From an uncultured Vicinamibacterales bacterium (lineage in GTDB: Bacteria > Acidobacteriota > Vicinamibacteria > Vicinamibacterales > UBA8438), in assembly GCA_958295905.1 (NCBI GenBank), contig CATQHG010000001.1, positions 83,053 to 147,052 of the forward strand: 64,000 nt of DNA, written 5' to 3'. Shown one piece after another: positions 40,534-50,255 of this stretch (position 1 is the stretch's first letter; every line of letters starts with the position of its first letter). The position numbers and the translations under genes are program-made. Below the pieces are notes generated by a model. It did no database searches. It saw only the letters and a list, made by a program, of their open reading frames with translations, and was not told the DNA's origin.

Positions 40534-41942
40534 CAGAGGAATTCCTGGACCAAGTCCCGAACGGCGGCGAAGCGCTTGAGTATGCGCCGCGAAGTGCCGG
40601 TCGACATCGAGATCGCCTTTTCGAACTCGGTGTCCTCGTTCAGTCGCGCCATGAAGCGGTTCCGCACCGCTTCCCGCTGGGCCACCAGCCGCTCGATCTG
40701 GTCGGGCGAGCAGCGCGCGAATTGCACCGCCCACGTTTCGAACAGGGCAATGCTGATCTGATTGCGGCCGGCATCCGGTCGGAAACGTTTACGGAACGCG
40801 TCGTCTCCGAAGATGCGCGCCGCGGCCACCATCGCCTTCCGGAAGTCGACCGCGAGCGCATCCCGGCGGTCGGGGGCCATGGCGTTGAGCGCCTTCATGG
40901 TGGTTTCGAGATGGCTGTCGAGGGAATCGGCCGCGTATCGCTCCCACGGCTCCAGGTGGAAGGCGAGGAACCGGAGGACGCATTCGCGGTCTGACATGCG
41001 GTCGGGCTTGATCGATCCGTTCGTGGCGAAGATGAACTCGGTCGATCCGGCCAATGACTTCAGGTACCGACGGACGGGACCCGGGTTGAGGGCGTGGCGA
41101 ATCTCCTGCCCGTTGAGCGGCATTCCGCCGGTATTGATGCGGCGGAAGATGTTGAACATCACTTCCGGCGGCGTTCCCGGCTCGATGACGTTCACGACGA
41201 ACTGGGTCTCGCCGATCCGCCGCTGCATCGCCCGCGGCAGACCGTCGTGCCGCTGGCCGTCGAGTTCGCCGCGGTACTCGAGTCGCGTCAGGGGAAACTT
41301 GCCGGTCACGTAGTCCCGTATCGTCGAGAGCCGCTGCACGCCGTCGACCACCGCCCAGTTCTCCTCTTCGTCCGCCGCGACGTAGAAGACCGGGATCGGG
41401 ATACGCAGCAGGAGGGATTCGATCAGGCGGCTCTGGCGTTCGGGGTTCCAGATGCCGGACAACCGCTGAAAGTCCGGCGCCAGATCGATCTCGCCGTGCT
41501 CGATGCGCGACATGAGCTGACCGACGACGATCTGAACGGTGTGGATCTTGATCCTGGCGGGGTCGAACGGACGTTCGACGGCCCCGGCTTCCGGATCGTC
41601 CCTTTCGGCTTCGACGCCGGTTTCCGGGCCGGCCCCGCCACGGGGCGCGGGTCGGGGGGCGGATTCCGCGGGTTCCGGTGTCGGGGTTTCCTGTTGAGCA
41701 AACTTCTTCCACTTCTGATATTGAGTGCTTGCCGTATTCTTATTGCCGCCCTCAGAGACTATACGAGCTATAACCTCTCGTCGCTGGGCCAATCGGCCCT
41801 GCTGAGCAGTAATTTCATCGGCAACATCCCACACTCTGGCGGTAGCCCCGGACTTTGGTCTTGTATACGGCTCAACCTCGACGGCATCCGGCGGGGCCGT
41901 GTCGGCGCGTTCCGATGCGGCGTCGGACTGGACGTTCACCAT
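40533..41942 (-). CDS. DUF262 (ParB/GmrSD-like) protein with N-terminal helical domain
   Basis: 469 residues from ATG 41942. Residues about 32-85 (ATARVWDVADEITAQQGRLA, NKNTASTQYQKWKKFA) form a helical, perhaps DNA-binding, region. DUF262 follows: IEHGEIDLAPDFQRLSGIWN, PERQSRLIESLLLRIPIPVF, VVDGVQRLSTIRDYV (the usual DGQQR is DGVQR) and FRRINTGGMPLNGQEIRHAL. DUF262 hydrolyses NTPs and guides nucleases in GmrSD, SspE and BrxU. No HNH (DUF1524) follows here. First gene of a tight three-gene operon with the ATPase and the unknown protein. Confidence 0.85.
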   Translation of the reverse strand: MVNVQSDAASERADTAPPDAVEVEPYTRPKSGATARVWDVADEITAQQGRLAQRREVIARIVSEGGNKNTASTQYQKWKKFAQQETPTPEPAESAPRPAPRGGAGPETGVEAERDDPEAGAVERPFDPARIKIHTVQIVVGQLMSRIEHGEIDLAPDFQRLSGIWNPERQSRLIESLLLRIPIPVFYVAADEEENWAVVDGVQRLSTIRDYVTGKFPLTRLEYRGELDGQRHDGLPRAMQRRIGETQFVVNVIEPGTPPEVMFNIFRRINTGGMPLNGQEIRHALNPGPVRRYLKSLAGSTEFIFATNGSIKPDRMSDRECVLRFLAFHLEPWERYAADSLDSHLETTMKALNAMAPDRRDALAVDFRKAMVAAARIFGDDAFRKRFRPDAGRNQISIALFETWAVQFARCSPDQIERLVAQREAVRNRFMARLNEDTEFEKAISMSTGTSRRILKRFAAVRDLVQEFL

Positions 41943-42015
41943 GAGTTCCAGACACTGATCAGGATGAAGCTCCGGATGCCGATAGGCGCCTTCCCGGCGG
42001 CCGACATCCGCTTAC

Positions 42016-42174
42016 CAGCCCGTGGCAAAACTCCGCGGCGCGCCGGAACTGGCCGGTAATAGCGCGGAAACGGCTCGGATCGGCCAGATTCCGGCGATTT
42101 CGACCGCTGTGCGACACGTTTCTTGGGCCGAGTACGGTCCCGGCCGGATGCAGCGCAACTTCTGCCACGGACTG
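42016..42174 (+). mobile_element. miniature inverted-repeat element A, copy 3
   Basis: 159 bp from CAGCCCGTGGCAAAACTCCG to CTG, reversed end CAGTCCGTGGCAGAAGTTGC. Flanks TTAC (42012-42015) and TTGC (42175-42178) match in three of four bases. It lies 74 nt upstream of the DUF262 operon start, so operon transcription must begin in or near it. Confidence 0.85.
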
Positions 42175-42279
42175 TTGCGCCGGACATCCCCTGACCAGCT
42201 CGGAATCGTCGCCGACGTCATCGCCGCCCCGAGCAGCCGGTGAGGAAGTCGGCGCCTTCTCACGCGAGTCGGCGCCGCT

Positions 42280-43803
<1,524 letters not shown>

Positions 43804-43942
43804 CCTGTCTCCCTCGGCGCTCGAAGCCTCGTGAACCGGACCCTACCACGAGCCGGGCCGCCGGCGCACGTTCCACCGCCTGTGTCGGGCCGATAGCTGA
43901 TGCCCGCCCGTGGTGAACCCCGCGTCGCACCGAGACCGGCGA

Positions 43943-44028
43943 GGGCGCCAGCGGGCTGAAGGGCGCCAGCGGGCTGAAGGGCGCCAGCGGGCTGAAGGGC
44001 GCCAGCGGGCTGAAGAGCGCCGGCTGAA
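43943..44028 (+). repeat. 18-bp tandem repeat array
   Basis: Four exact copies of GGGCGCCAGCGGGCTGAA at 43943, 43961, 43979 and 43997, followed by a degenerate copy. Each unit contains the self-complementary GGCGCC. It lies in the gap upstream of the serine hydrolase, in which I see no gene. Confidence 0.9.
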
Positions 44029-44078
44029 GAGGGCCCCTGCCTGACCAAGCGTGAAGGAGGGCGCAGCATGGGGCATAA

Positions 44079-44236
44079 CAGTCCGTGGCAGAAGTTGTGC
44101 TGCGTCCGGCCGGGGCCGTACTCGGCCCAAGAACGTGTCGTACAGCGGTCGAAATCGCCGAAATCCGGCCGATCGGAGCCGTTTCCGCGCCATCGCCGGC
44201 CAGTTCCGGCGCACCGCGGAGTTTTGCCACCGGCTG
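44079..44236 (-). mobile_element. miniature inverted-repeat element A, copy 4 (inverted)
   Basis: 158 bp. The plus strand reads CAGTCCGTGGCAGAAGTTGT at the left, and the right end, reversed, is CAGCCGGTGGCAAAACTCCG. It is flanked by the perfect 4-bp repeat ATAA (44075-44078 and 44237-44240). Confidence 0.9.
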
Positions 44237-44246
44237 ATAAGGCAAC

Positions 44247-44314
44247 CGACGAACAACGCAGTCGGGCGGGAGGCATCGCCGCTCGAATGCAGCGGCGACT
44301 TTAGCCACGGGCTG
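44247..44314 (-). repeat. dispersed repeat C with hairpin, next to element A
   Basis: Read on the minus strand from 44314: CAGCCCGTGGCTAAAGTCGC, then a perfect 8-bp hairpin (TCGCCGCT / AGCGGCGA at 44276-44283 and 44291-44298, plus strand) around GCATTCG, then CTCCCGCCCGACTGCGTTG. Its outer end has the same CAGCCCGTGG start as element A and the IS1182-like element. Confidence 0.6.
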
Positions 44315-44388
44315 ATATAGGATGCGTCGTCCACGTTCGTCCAGCCGCCGGCGGACCGGCGGCGATCGTCACCACCGGCTGCCGCTCC

Positions 44389-45849
44389 GTGCTGTTCACC
44401 GATTCGGTCTTCCTGCTCCGGTTCCTCCCGTCGCTGCTGGCGCTGTTCTTTCTCGCGTTGGCCCTCACCCCTCGGCGCTGGAGGCAGGACGGCCGGCGCT
44501 TTGTCCTCGCCAATCCCGTCCTGCTGGCCGGGAACCTGGCGTTCATCGCCTGCGGGGCCGGGCCGTTCGCGCCATGGATGGTCGGCTTGGCCCTGTTCAC
44601 GTGGCTGACGGGGTTGGCGACGGCGTGGGCGCGGCGTGCGGGGGCCGCATCCGGCCGCCGCAACCGGTTTCCCGAGGTCCCGATCACGGTGGCGGTGACC
44701 GGCGTGGCGGTGGCCGGGGCGGCGGTGCTGTTCGGCGTCTTCAAGTACGTAGCGCCGCTGCCGCCGATCGTGGGCGACCGGTCGTTCGCCGTCCCCCAGT
44801 TGCTGGTTCCCCTGGGGTTGTCGTTCCTCGTCTGTCACGCCGTGTCCTACGCGGTCGACGCGTACCGGGACGAGGCGCCGGCCCAGGGCAATCCCATCAC
44901 CGCCGCGACGTACCTGCTCTGCTTCCCCCTGCTGTGCGCGGGCCCGCTGGCCCGGTACCGCGACCTCGCCGCGCAGCTCATCGAGCGGCGGGCCACGATG
45001 GCCGCGTTCGCCTACGGGGTGAGGCGGTGGCTGGTGGGCTTCTGGAAGGCGGGGTTCCTCGCCGCGACGCTGGCCGGGCCGGCGGACGCCGCGTTCGCGC
45101 TCTCGGCCGGCCCTCTCGGCGCCTTGCAGGCTTGGTTCGGCGCCGCGTGCTTCGGGCTTCAGGTCTACTTCAGCCTGTCCGGCTACGCCGACATGGCCAT
45201 CGGGTTCGCGCGGATGTTCGGGTTCCGGCTGGCCGAGAACTTCCGCTCGCCGTACGGGGCGGACTCGGTGACCGGGTTCTGGCGCCGCTGGTTCGTCACC
45301 CTGCTCGACTGGTTCCGCGACTATCTCGGCCTGTCGCTCGATCCGCCGGGCGGCCGGCCCCCCGTGCGGGCCGCGCGCATCCTGCTGCTGTTCTTCGGCA
45401 TCGGTCTCTGGCACGGCCCCGGCTGGACCGTCCTTGCCTGGGCGCTGCTGCACGGCGCGGTGGTGGGGCTGGAGCAGGCCGGCCTGGGCGCCCGCCTCGC
45501 CCGCTGGCCGCGCCCGTTGCGGCACGGCTACGTGCTGCTGACGGTGCTGTGCCTGTGGGTCGTGTTCCGCGCGGACACGCTGGCCGATGCCGGCCTTGTG
45601 CTCGGGGCCATGTTCGGGCTGGGCGCGGCGGCCGATCCCGCCCCGCTGGCGGTTTCCGGCATCGAGTGGACCGCGTTCGCCCTCGGGGGGCTGTCGGCCG
45701 TCCCCCTGTGGCCCGGGTTCGGCCGGTGGCTCGTGACCGTCGACGCCCTGACCACGTCCATCCTGTTCCTGGTCTCGACCAGCGTCCTGTTCGTCTGGCG
45801 CCGCCTGGCGAATGCGGTCCTCTTCGTCGCCGGCCGCCGGCGGCGGTAG
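44389..45849 (+). CDS. MBOAT-family membrane O-acyltransferase (AlgI/DltB-like)
   Basis: 486 residues from GTG 44389; a start without a clear ribosome site, so it could be slightly different. About ten hydrophobic helices. Family marks: VPLGLSFLVCHAVSYAVDAY, then RDEAPAQGN, TYLLCFPLLCAGPLARYRDL, FSLSGYADMAIGFARMFGFR, NFRSPYGADSVTGFWRRWFV, and the catalytic histidine in GIGLWHGPGWTVLAWALLHG. It would pass acyl groups to an extracellular polymer. The usual AlgJ/AlgX-type partner is not beside it. The stop region is repeated in tandem downstream. Confidence 0.9.
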   Translation: MLFTDSVFLLRFLPSLLALFFLALALTPRRWRQDGRRFVLANPVLLAGNLAFIACGAGPFAPWMVGLALFTWLTGLATAWARRAGAASGRRNRFPEVPITVAVTGVAVAGAAVLFGVFKYVAPLPPIVGDRSFAVPQLLVPLGLSFLVCHAVSYAVDAYRDEAPAQGNPITAATYLLCFPLLCAGPLARYRDLAAQLIERRATMAAFAYGVRRWLVGFWKAGFLAATLAGPADAAFALSAGPLGALQAWFGAACFGLQVYFSLSGYADMAIGFARMFGFRLAENFRSPYGADSVTGFWRRWFVTLLDWFRDYLGLSLDPPGGRPPVRAARILLLFFGIGLWHGPGWTVLAWALLHGAVVGLEQAGLGARLARWPRPLRHGYVLLTVLCLWVVFRADTLADAGLVLGAMFGLGAAADPAPLAVSGIEWTAFALGGLSAVPLWPGFGRWLVTVDALTTSILFLVSTSVLFVWRRLANAVLFVAGRRRR

Positions 45850-46350
45850 CCGGGCCCGGCCGTGGGGGCCGGCCAGGGGGACAAGGGCGTGTCCGGCGCG
45901 CCGTCGAGCCTGCCGGGCCGCGGCGTGTCCCCCGAGGCGGTCCGGTGCCGTCGGTAGCCGGGCCCCGGTCGCGGGGTGGTGGACGAGGCGTGCGAGATAC
46001 CCGCCCCCCTGTGGGTCCGGCACCGTCGGTAGCCGGGCCCCGGTCGCGGGGGCCGGCCAGGGGGGACCGGCGGCGCCGTCGAGCTTGCCGGGCCGCGGCG
46101 TGTTCCCCCGCGGCCGTCCAGCGCCGGCGGCAGCCGGGCCCCCGGCCGTGGGGGTCGGCCCGGGGGACAAGGGTGTCCGGCGGCGCCGTCGAGGCTGCCG
46201 GGCCGCGGCGTGTTCCCCCCGCGGCCATCCGGTGCCGTCGGTAGCCGGGCCCCGGCCGCGGGGGTCGGCCAAGGGAACAAGGGCGTGTCCGGCGGTGCCG
46301 TCGAGCTTGCCGGGCCGCGGCGTGTTCCCCCCGCGGCCCATCCGGGAGAC
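45846..46350 (+). repeat. five tandem copies of the MBOAT gene terminus
   Basis: Units of 75-110 bp begin at about 45849, 45958, 46033, 46135 and 46244 with CGGTAGCCGGGCCC or close variants; the first is the gene's own stop (CGGCGGTAG). Shared blocks are GGGGACAAGGGCGTGTCCGG, GCCGTCGAGCTTGCCGGGCC and GCGGCGTGTTCCCC. The second copy is shortened and diverged in the middle. No gene is seen in this stretch. Confidence 0.85.
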
Positions 46351-46398
46351 GCAGCAGCGTGCCGCCGCATCTGCGGGGCGGGCGCCCGCGCGGCTTCG

Positions 46399-46821
46399 TT
46401 ACCGCCGGCTGTCGTCCAGGCCGACCATCGTCCGGGCGAAGTCGGACAGGTCGGTCAGATGCTCTCGAACCACCGACGCGATGATCTCGAGATCCAGATT
46501 CTGGTATTGGTGAACGACCACGTTGCGCAGGCCGACCATCGCTTTCATCCTTCGGGTCGTCTCGGCGGTGACGATGCCCGCCCGTTCCAGCAGCTCGAAG
46601 CTCTCCGCGCTGGTTCGAGGCCAACCAAGCCTCTTCGCGGCGATCGCGTGGTTGGCCATGTCGAGGGCCTGCTCGCAGGCCCTTTGAAGATTGAGGACGA
46701 TGATGTCCTGCCGGTCGTAGTCCTGCTCGAACGGCAGCGTCGATGGCCGCTCCCAGGCGTGCCGCACGCGCGCCAGGCAGCGTTCGAGGCTCTGCTGCTT
46801 CGCGATCAGGACGTCGGTCAT
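46399..46821 (-). CDS. hepT: HepT-type (DUF86) HEPN ribonuclease toxin
   Basis: 140 residues from ATG 46821. HEPN helical bundle with NLQRACEQALDMANHAIAAK and the catalytic R-x(4)-H: MVGLRNVVVHQYQNL. HepT proteins are RNases neutralised by AMPylation of the tyrosine next to the histidine (HQY here) by MntA. Its ATG overlaps the MntA stop (ATGA), the standard coupling. Confidence 0.9.
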   Translation of the reverse strand: MTDVLIAKQQSLERCLARVRHAWERPSTLPFEQDYDRQDIIVLNLQRACEQALDMANHAIAAKRLGWPRTSAESFELLERAGIVTAETTRRMKAMVGLRNVVVHQYQNLDLEIIASVVREHLTDLSDFARTMVGLDDSRR

Positions 46822-47276
46822 CGGGCTGGCGGCTGCACGTCGCCGACGATGGCGGCCCGGATGCCGGCGCGCTCCGCGTTCAGCTTCTGGTGCATCGACA
46901 GCACCAGCGACTCGAAGCTCAGTCGCTGGTCGTCCTCAGCGCTGTAGGTCAGGCGTGCGGTGCGCAGAATCTCGGCCTGGAACGACGTGTCGGCGCGCCG
47001 CAGATTGATCAGGTCCGCGTGCTCCGCGCGCACCGCGCCCGCGATTTCGACCGCAAGGAGGTGCCACTGCCAGCGGTTCACCCGCATCGCCGCGCCGTGC
47101 GGCAACAGCACGGCGACGTCGACGTCGCTGTCCGGGCGCTCGGAGACGGTCCCCCAGGTGCCGTAGCGATAGACCGCCTGGGCGTCGGGATGGGCGTCGA
47201 GGACGAGGCGATTGATACGGTCGTCGGCCTCGGCGGATCGGTCGTCGGCCTCGGCGGATCGGTGCCCGCGGGTCAT
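46818..47276 (-). CDS. mntA: MntA-type nucleotidyltransferase antitoxin
   Basis: 152 residues from ATG 47276. The catalytic stretch AVYRYGTWGTVSERPDSDVD contains D-V-D at the usual place, but the normal GS of the GSx(10)DxD motif is GT. It would AMPylate HepT to block its RNase. The N-terminus has a duplicated SAEADDR (a 21-nt direct repeat at about 47221-47262), probably replication slippage. The change from S to T could keep or weaken activity. Confidence 0.85.
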   Translation of the reverse strand: MTRGHRSAEADDRSAEADDRINRLVLDAHPDAQAVYRYGTWGTVSERPDSDVDVAVLLPHGAAMRVNRWQWHLLAVEIAGAVRAEHADLINLRRADTSFQAEILRTARLTYSAEDDQRLSFESLVLSMHQKLNAERAGIRAAIVGDVQPPAR

Positions 47277-47551
47277 GGCGTCGCGCTCCGCCGCGGAGGG
47301 ACGGGTCGGAGGGGTTCGGGGTCGCGGCACGTGGGCGTGAGCGCCCGGTAACTTCTGGACCACGCTCGCATCCTCGACCGCCGGGCTGGCCACAACACGA
47401 TCGCAACTGGGCTCAACTGTGAAGATCCCGGCCGCTCAAGGAATCCAGCGACACTGCGCCTCAGACCAACGAGACGTGCAGGTCAAGCGTGATCGCCAAG
47501 TTCCCATTCTGACACGTCGCATACCCGTCCGTGGCGCAGAGTAGCGCCGGG

Positions 47552-47723
47552 CAGGACCATCCCATGCTCCGCCACCGCCGTGCGCAGGCAGTATCGTGGC
47601 GGGTCCTGGGGCTCCCGACGTGCGGAATCGCGGGTCTCACGCGGCGCCGCCGGTCGGCAAGACGGTGGCGACCCTTCGAATCGGGGGCGAGCCGTCACGC
47701 GCCGTCAGCGTGGGATGCCCCTG
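47552..47723 (+). mobile_element. inverted-end repeat element B, copy 2
   Basis: 172 bp from CAGGACCATCCCATGCTCCG; the other end reversed reads CAGGGGCATCCCACGCT. Body as in the copies at 27749 and 49042. It lies in the leader of the MBL gene at 47887. No clear target duplication. Confidence 0.75.
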
Positions 47724-47886
47724 GGTGCCAGGTGGCGCAGGAGTGGTGCGGGAGATGGAGGATAATCAGGCTTCGGACTCCGCGCGTCCGATCTGGCCCG
47801 CGGGAGAGGTTCGGCGGCGGGCCGTCGGGCGGCGGTTCAGGGTCGATTACGCCTTACTTTTACTTTGCACCAGAGGAGTGAACGCG

Positions 47887-48993
47887 ATGCGACTTGCCGG
47901 CATGTTGTCGGGTCTTGCGCTCGGTTTCAGCCTTGCGGTTCTTCCGGCCGCGCCGGCAGCCCAGGAGCGGGCGGACGACACGCTGGAGATCTACGTCGTC
48001 GACGTGGAGGGGGGCGAGGCGACGCTGTTCGTCGCCCCGTCGGGCGAGTCGCTGCTCGTCGACACCGGGTGGCCCGGCTTCGACGGGCGCGACGCCGACC
48101 GTATCGCGGCCGCCGCGGCGGATGCCGGCGTGACCGGGATCGACCACCTGATCGTCACCCACTTCCACGGCGACCACATGGGCGGCGCCCACCAGCTCGC
48201 GGAACGGCTGCCCATCGGCGCCTTCATCGACCACGGGACGACCGTCGACGAGGGCGGGCGCCCGCTCGCCGCCTTTGCGCAGTACGCCGACCTGCGGCGG
48301 GGCGGCGGGCACGTGGTGGCGGCGCCGGGCGACCGGGTGCCGGTCGAGGGCCTCGACGTCCGCATCATCGCGTCGGGCGGGGCCCAGCTCGATGCGCCGC
48401 TGCCGGGCGCGGGGGGCGCCAATCCGTTCTGCGACGGGTTCACCTTTCACGGCGAGGACATCACGAGCCGCTACGGCAACGCCGAGGACGACCAGTCGGT
48501 CAGCACGTTCATCGGCTTCGGCCGGTTCCGCACCGTCATCATGGGCGACCTGAACTGGAACCGCGAGCACGCGTTGATGTGCCCGGACAACCGGGTCGGC
48601 GTCGTCGACCTCTATCTGGTGTCGCACCACGGCTCGGAGACGTCCGGCTCGGAGGCGCTGGTCCACGCCATCGCCCCGCGGGCCGCGGTCATGAACAACG
48701 GCCCCCGCAAGGGCGGCGCCGCCCAGACGTTCGACATCCTGCGGGCCGCCCCGGCGCCGCCGGACATCTGGCAGAACCACTACGCCATCCCCGCCGGCGG
48801 CGGCAACGCGCCCGAGGCGTTCATCGCCAACCTGGACGAGGGCGTCGAGCTGCCCGACGGCCGGACCGTCCACAGCGGTCAGGCGCACTGGATCCGCATT
48901 TCGGCCCGGCAGGACGGGTCGTTCACGGTCACCAACAGCCGCAACGGGTTCAGCCGGGACTATGGTCCGCGGGAGCAGGAGCCCGCGCCGTAG
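47887..48993 (+). CDS. secreted ComEC-like metallo-beta-lactamase-fold protein
   Basis: 368 residues from ATG 47887, preceded by AGAGGAGTGAAC. Signal peptide MRLAGMLSGLALGFSLAVLP with APAAQ. LEIYVVDVEGGEATLFVAPS, LLVDTGWPGFDGRDADR, then zinc motif HFHGDHMGG, later YLVSHHGSETSGSEALV. This arrangement matches ComEC/Rec2-type MBL domains secreted without the membrane channel. Role unknown, perhaps a secreted nuclease or phosphodiesterase. Element B copies lie on both sides. Confidence 0.85.
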   Translation: MRLAGMLSGLALGFSLAVLPAAPAAQERADDTLEIYVVDVEGGEATLFVAPSGESLLVDTGWPGFDGRDADRIAAAAADAGVTGIDHLIVTHFHGDHMGGAHQLAERLPIGAFIDHGTTVDEGGRPLAAFAQYADLRRGGGHVVAAPGDRVPVEGLDVRIIASGGAQLDAPLPGAGGANPFCDGFTFHGEDITSRYGNAEDDQSVSTFIGFGRFRTVIMGDLNWNREHALMCPDNRVGVVDLYLVSHHGSETSGSEALVHAIAPRAAVMNNGPRKGGAAQTFDILRAAPAPPDIWQNHYAIPAGGGNAPEAFIANLDEGVELPDGRTVHSGQAHWIRISARQDGSFTVTNSRNGFSRDYGPREQEPAP

Positions 48994-49010
48994 AGCGGCG
49001 CCGCCTCGTG

Positions 49011-49029
49011 CGGGAGGCGCCGCCTCCCG
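49011..49029. terminator. short GC hairpin after the MBL gene
   Basis: CGGGAGGC, loop GCC, GCCTCCCG, 18 nt past the MBL stop. GC-rich stem without a U-tract, so only a possible terminator. Confidence 0.35.
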
Positions 49030-49041
49030 GAGGTGTTTACA

Positions 49042-49164
49042 CAGGACCATCCCACGCTCCGCCACCGCCGTGCGCACGGCGGAATCGTGGCGGGTCCTGG
49101 GGCTCCGGACGTGCGGCATCGTGGGTCTCCCGCGGCGCCGGCCGGTCGGCAAGACGGTGGCGTG
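49042..49164 (+). mobile_element. inverted-end repeat element B, partial copy 3
   Basis: 123 bp from CAGGACCATCCCACGCTCCG to GCAAGACGGTGGCGT. It lacks the last 50 bp of the other copies, including the second inverted end. It lies between convergent genes (MBL and ion channel). Confidence 0.7.
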
Positions 49165-49205
49165 ACGAGCCGCTGGGGAGCACGTCTTGCGCTCCCGCCG
49201 TCCAT

Positions 49206-50051
49206 TTAGCCGCGCCCCCCGCGCTCCAGTCGGTCCTGCAGCCGGGCGAGCGCGTCCCGCGTCCGGGACAGCTCCGCCAGCAGCTCGGCATGGGTCGGGG
49301 GGGCCGCGAGTTCCTGCAGCCGATCCTGCTTCGCCTCGTCGAGGCTGTTGATCACCACCGCGATGAACAGGTTGATGACCACGAACGTCCCCACCACGAC
49401 GAAGCTCACGAAATACACCCAGGCCCACCAGTGGTGGTCGAGCGCCGCGTACATGATGTCGGTCCAGTCCTCCAGGGTGACGATGCGGAAGAGCGACAGG
49501 AGCGAGATGCCGAGGGTGCGCCAGTGCGTCGGGTCGACGTCGCGGAACAGGTGGTAGCCGGCCACGCCGTAGACGTAGAACACGATCGACATCAGCGCGA
49601 GCACGTTGAACATCCCGGGCACCGAGCGGATCAGCGTGGCGACGATGAGCCGCAGCTCGGGCAGCACCGACACCAGCCGCAGCACGCGGAACAGGCGGGC
49701 GAGCCGGGCGAGGGTCGCCAGCTCGCCGGTGCTCGGCAGCAGGCTGACCGCGATGACCGTGAAGTCGAAGACGTTCCAGCCGTCGGCGAAGTAGTCCCGG
49801 AGCCGCGGCCACACCGCGGCCATCTTGAACAGCGCCTCGATCACGAAAACGGCGAGGAACGCCTGGCTGGCCCACGCGAAGGCGTCGCCGAAATGCGCGG
49901 CCAGCACGACCGACGTGTCGAGGCCGATGACGACGGCGTTGGTCACGATCACGGCGGTGACGCCGTGCCGGAACCACGCGGTCTCGACCACCCGGCGCGC
50001 CCCGGCCGCGAGCCGGCCGTCCGCGCGGGACGGCGGTCCGGGCGAGCTCAT
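49206..50051 (-). CDS. voltage-gated ion channel (NaChBac-like)
   Basis: 281 residues from ATG 50051. Six transmembrane helices: S1 HGVTAVIVTNAVVIGLDTS, S2 WASQAFLAVFVIEALFKM, S3 WNVFDFTVIAVSLLP, S4 with arginine every third residue (LARLARLFRVLRLVSVLPEL), the pore helix and filter FRIVTLEDWTDIMY, and S6 FVVVGTFVVINLFIAVVINS. The filter TLEDW resembles the TLESW of bacterial sodium channels. A C-terminal coiled coil (ELLAELSRTRDALARLQDRL) would hold the tetramer together. Confidence 0.9.
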   Translation of the reverse strand: MSSPGPPSRADGRLAAGARRVVETAWFRHGVTAVIVTNAVVIGLDTSVVLAAHFGDAFAWASQAFLAVFVIEALFKMAAVWPRLRDYFADGWNVFDFTVIAVSLLPSTGELATLARLARLFRVLRLVSVLPELRLIVATLIRSVPGMFNVLALMSIVFYVYGVAGYHLFRDVDPTHWRTLGISLLSLFRIVTLEDWTDIMYAALDHHWWAWVYFVSFVVVGTFVVINLFIAVVINSLDEAKQDRLQELAAPPTHAELLAELSRTRDALARLQDRLERGGRG

Positions 50052-50255
50052 GGATTGCGAGTCTCCGCCATGGCGTGCGTCAGCGACATCCGCTTCTGAT
50101 CCTATACGCTCGGCGTGGTCGTCGAATGGACCCGGAGAAACGGATGCGTCGCGATCCGCGGGCCGCTCGTGCGACCCCGAGCGGTTGGCAGCCCGTGGTG
50201 AAAGTCGGCGTCCAGGGATCGACAGGACGGCCCTCACGTTCTACACTGGCGGGCA

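Noticed and set aside
43943..44028. Possible CRISPR or origin iterons in the 18-bp array
   Set aside because: The units are directly adjacent without spacers, and no replication gene or AT-rich region lies nearby.
45846..46350. Possible CRISPR array in the MBOAT downstream repeats
   Set aside because: Units are 75-110 bp, contiguous, without unique spacers, and include the gene's own stop codon.
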